A stretch of DNA of 5,104 nt from Methanobrevibacter sp. (GTDB lineage: Archaea; Methanobacteriota; Methanobacteria; Methanobacteriales; Methanobacteriaceae): positions 1 to 5,104 of the forward strand of contig JADLKP010000170.1 of assembly GCA_016838945.1 (NCBI GenBank). The letters are read 5' to 3'. The translations under genes were made by a program, and so were the position numbers. Positions 4,934 through 5,104 of this stretch are shown here, piece by piece. Below the pieces are notes generated by a model. The model searched no databases. It was not told where the DNA came from and was given only the letters and a program-made list of their open reading frames with translations. The first letter of the stretch is position 1. Each line of letters opens with the position of its first letter.

Positions 4934-4941
4934 GAATAGAA

Positions 4942-4966
4942 TTTTTTTATCATATCAACTTTTTTT
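4942..4966 (+). terminator. Oligo-T terminator after the DUF63 gene
   Basis: Two runs of seven T residues (4942-4948 and 4960-4966) begin 8 and 26 bases past the DUF63 stop codon. Runs like these are the usual intrinsic termination signal in archaea. No hairpin precedes them. Confidence 0.55.
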
Positions 4967-4972
4967 CATGAT

Positions 4973-5006
4973 TTGTAAAAAGTTTTTACAATATTTGATC
5001 ATCAAA
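4973..5006. repeat. Two adjacent palindromes
   Basis: TTGTAAAAA (4973-4981) and TTTTTACAA (4983-4991) form a perfect 9-bp inverted repeat around G4982. TTTGAT (4994-4999) and ATCAAA (5001-5006) form a 6-bp one around C5000. The centres are 18 bases apart. The first could fold as a weak hairpin downstream of the terminator; together they could equally be protein binding sites for a gene to the right. Confidence 0.55.
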
Positions 5007-5037
5007 ATTTTTATTAAAAAAATTAGCATTTTTAAAA

Positions 5038-5046
5038 TTTATAAAA
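5038..5046 (+). promoter_or_regulatory. Possible TATA box for a gene beyond the window
   Basis: TTTATAAAA would place a start near 5067, before ATG codons at 5095 and 5099. No coding sequence can be confirmed because the window ends at 5104, and TATA-like strings are common in such AT-rich DNA. Confidence 0.2.
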
Positions 5047-5050
5047 TTAT

Positions 5051-5087
5051 AAAAATCTAAAAAAATCTAAAAAATCTAAAAATTTAA
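5051..5087. repeat. 10-bp tandem repeat
   Basis: AAAAATCTAA occurs twice in tandem (5051-5070), followed by AAAATCTAA (5071-5079) and a degenerate AAATTTAA (5080-5087). It is noncoding and its period is close to one helical turn. Confidence 0.7.
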
Positions 5088-5104
5088 AAATCCCATGTAT
5101 GAAA

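Noticed and set aside
5095..5104. Start of a next gene (ATG at 5095 or 5099)
   Set aside because: Only a few codons are visible before the window ends, with no ribosome binding site; it cannot be supported.

Overview
The window looks like chromosomal DNA of a very AT-rich methanogenic archaeon of the order Methanobacteriales, most likely Methanobrevibacter or a close relative. The evidence is three archaea-associated families (TrpB2-type tryptophan synthase, DUF1786, DUF63), archaeal TATA-type promoters, extreme AT-richness between genes, and a cluster of TGTACA-type TRP boxes like those bound by TrpY in Methanothermobacter. This assignment rests on family knowledge and style of sequence; no search was run.

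Layout: 1-214 is the region downstream of trpB2, with an 11-bp tandem repeat, a doubtful 22-codon ORF and a hairpin plus T-tract that fits the trpB2 terminator. trpB2 lies on the minus strand (215-1516). A 224-bp divergent control region (1517-1740) separates it from a plus-strand DUF1786 gene (1741-2796); it carries five TRP-box-like hexamers around a consensus TATA box for trpB2, plus a separate TATA box for DUF1786. An AT-only hairpin overlaps the DUF1786 stop codon and leads into a 539-bp gene-free stretch (2797-3335) with a 21-bp tandem repeat, a pyrimidine-rich stretch with five spaced ACTTTT motifs, and the promoter of the next gene. A PHP-domain metal-dependent phosphoesterase (3336-4001) and a DUF63 multi-pass membrane protein (4103-4933) follow in the same direction and are probably co-transcribed. 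Imperfect repeats run from the end of the PHP gene into the gap between them. The last 171 bp hold oligo-T terminator candidates, two adjacent palindromes, a 10-bp repeat and perhaps the promoter of a gene beyond the window.

The coding genes are ordinary archaeal housekeeping or conserved-unknown genes; I see no mobile element, defence system, CRISPR array, tRNA or rRNA. The most substantial biology is the trpB2 control region: box positions upstream of the TATA box, on its downstream edge, at the predicted start site and in the leader fit repression by a TrpY-type regulator responding to tryptophan. The second theme is that nearly every intergenic region carries short AT-rich repeats with spacings near whole helical turns (10, 11, 21, 31, 41 bp). 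This could reflect curved DNA, histone placement, U-rich transcript ends, or simply repeat slippage.
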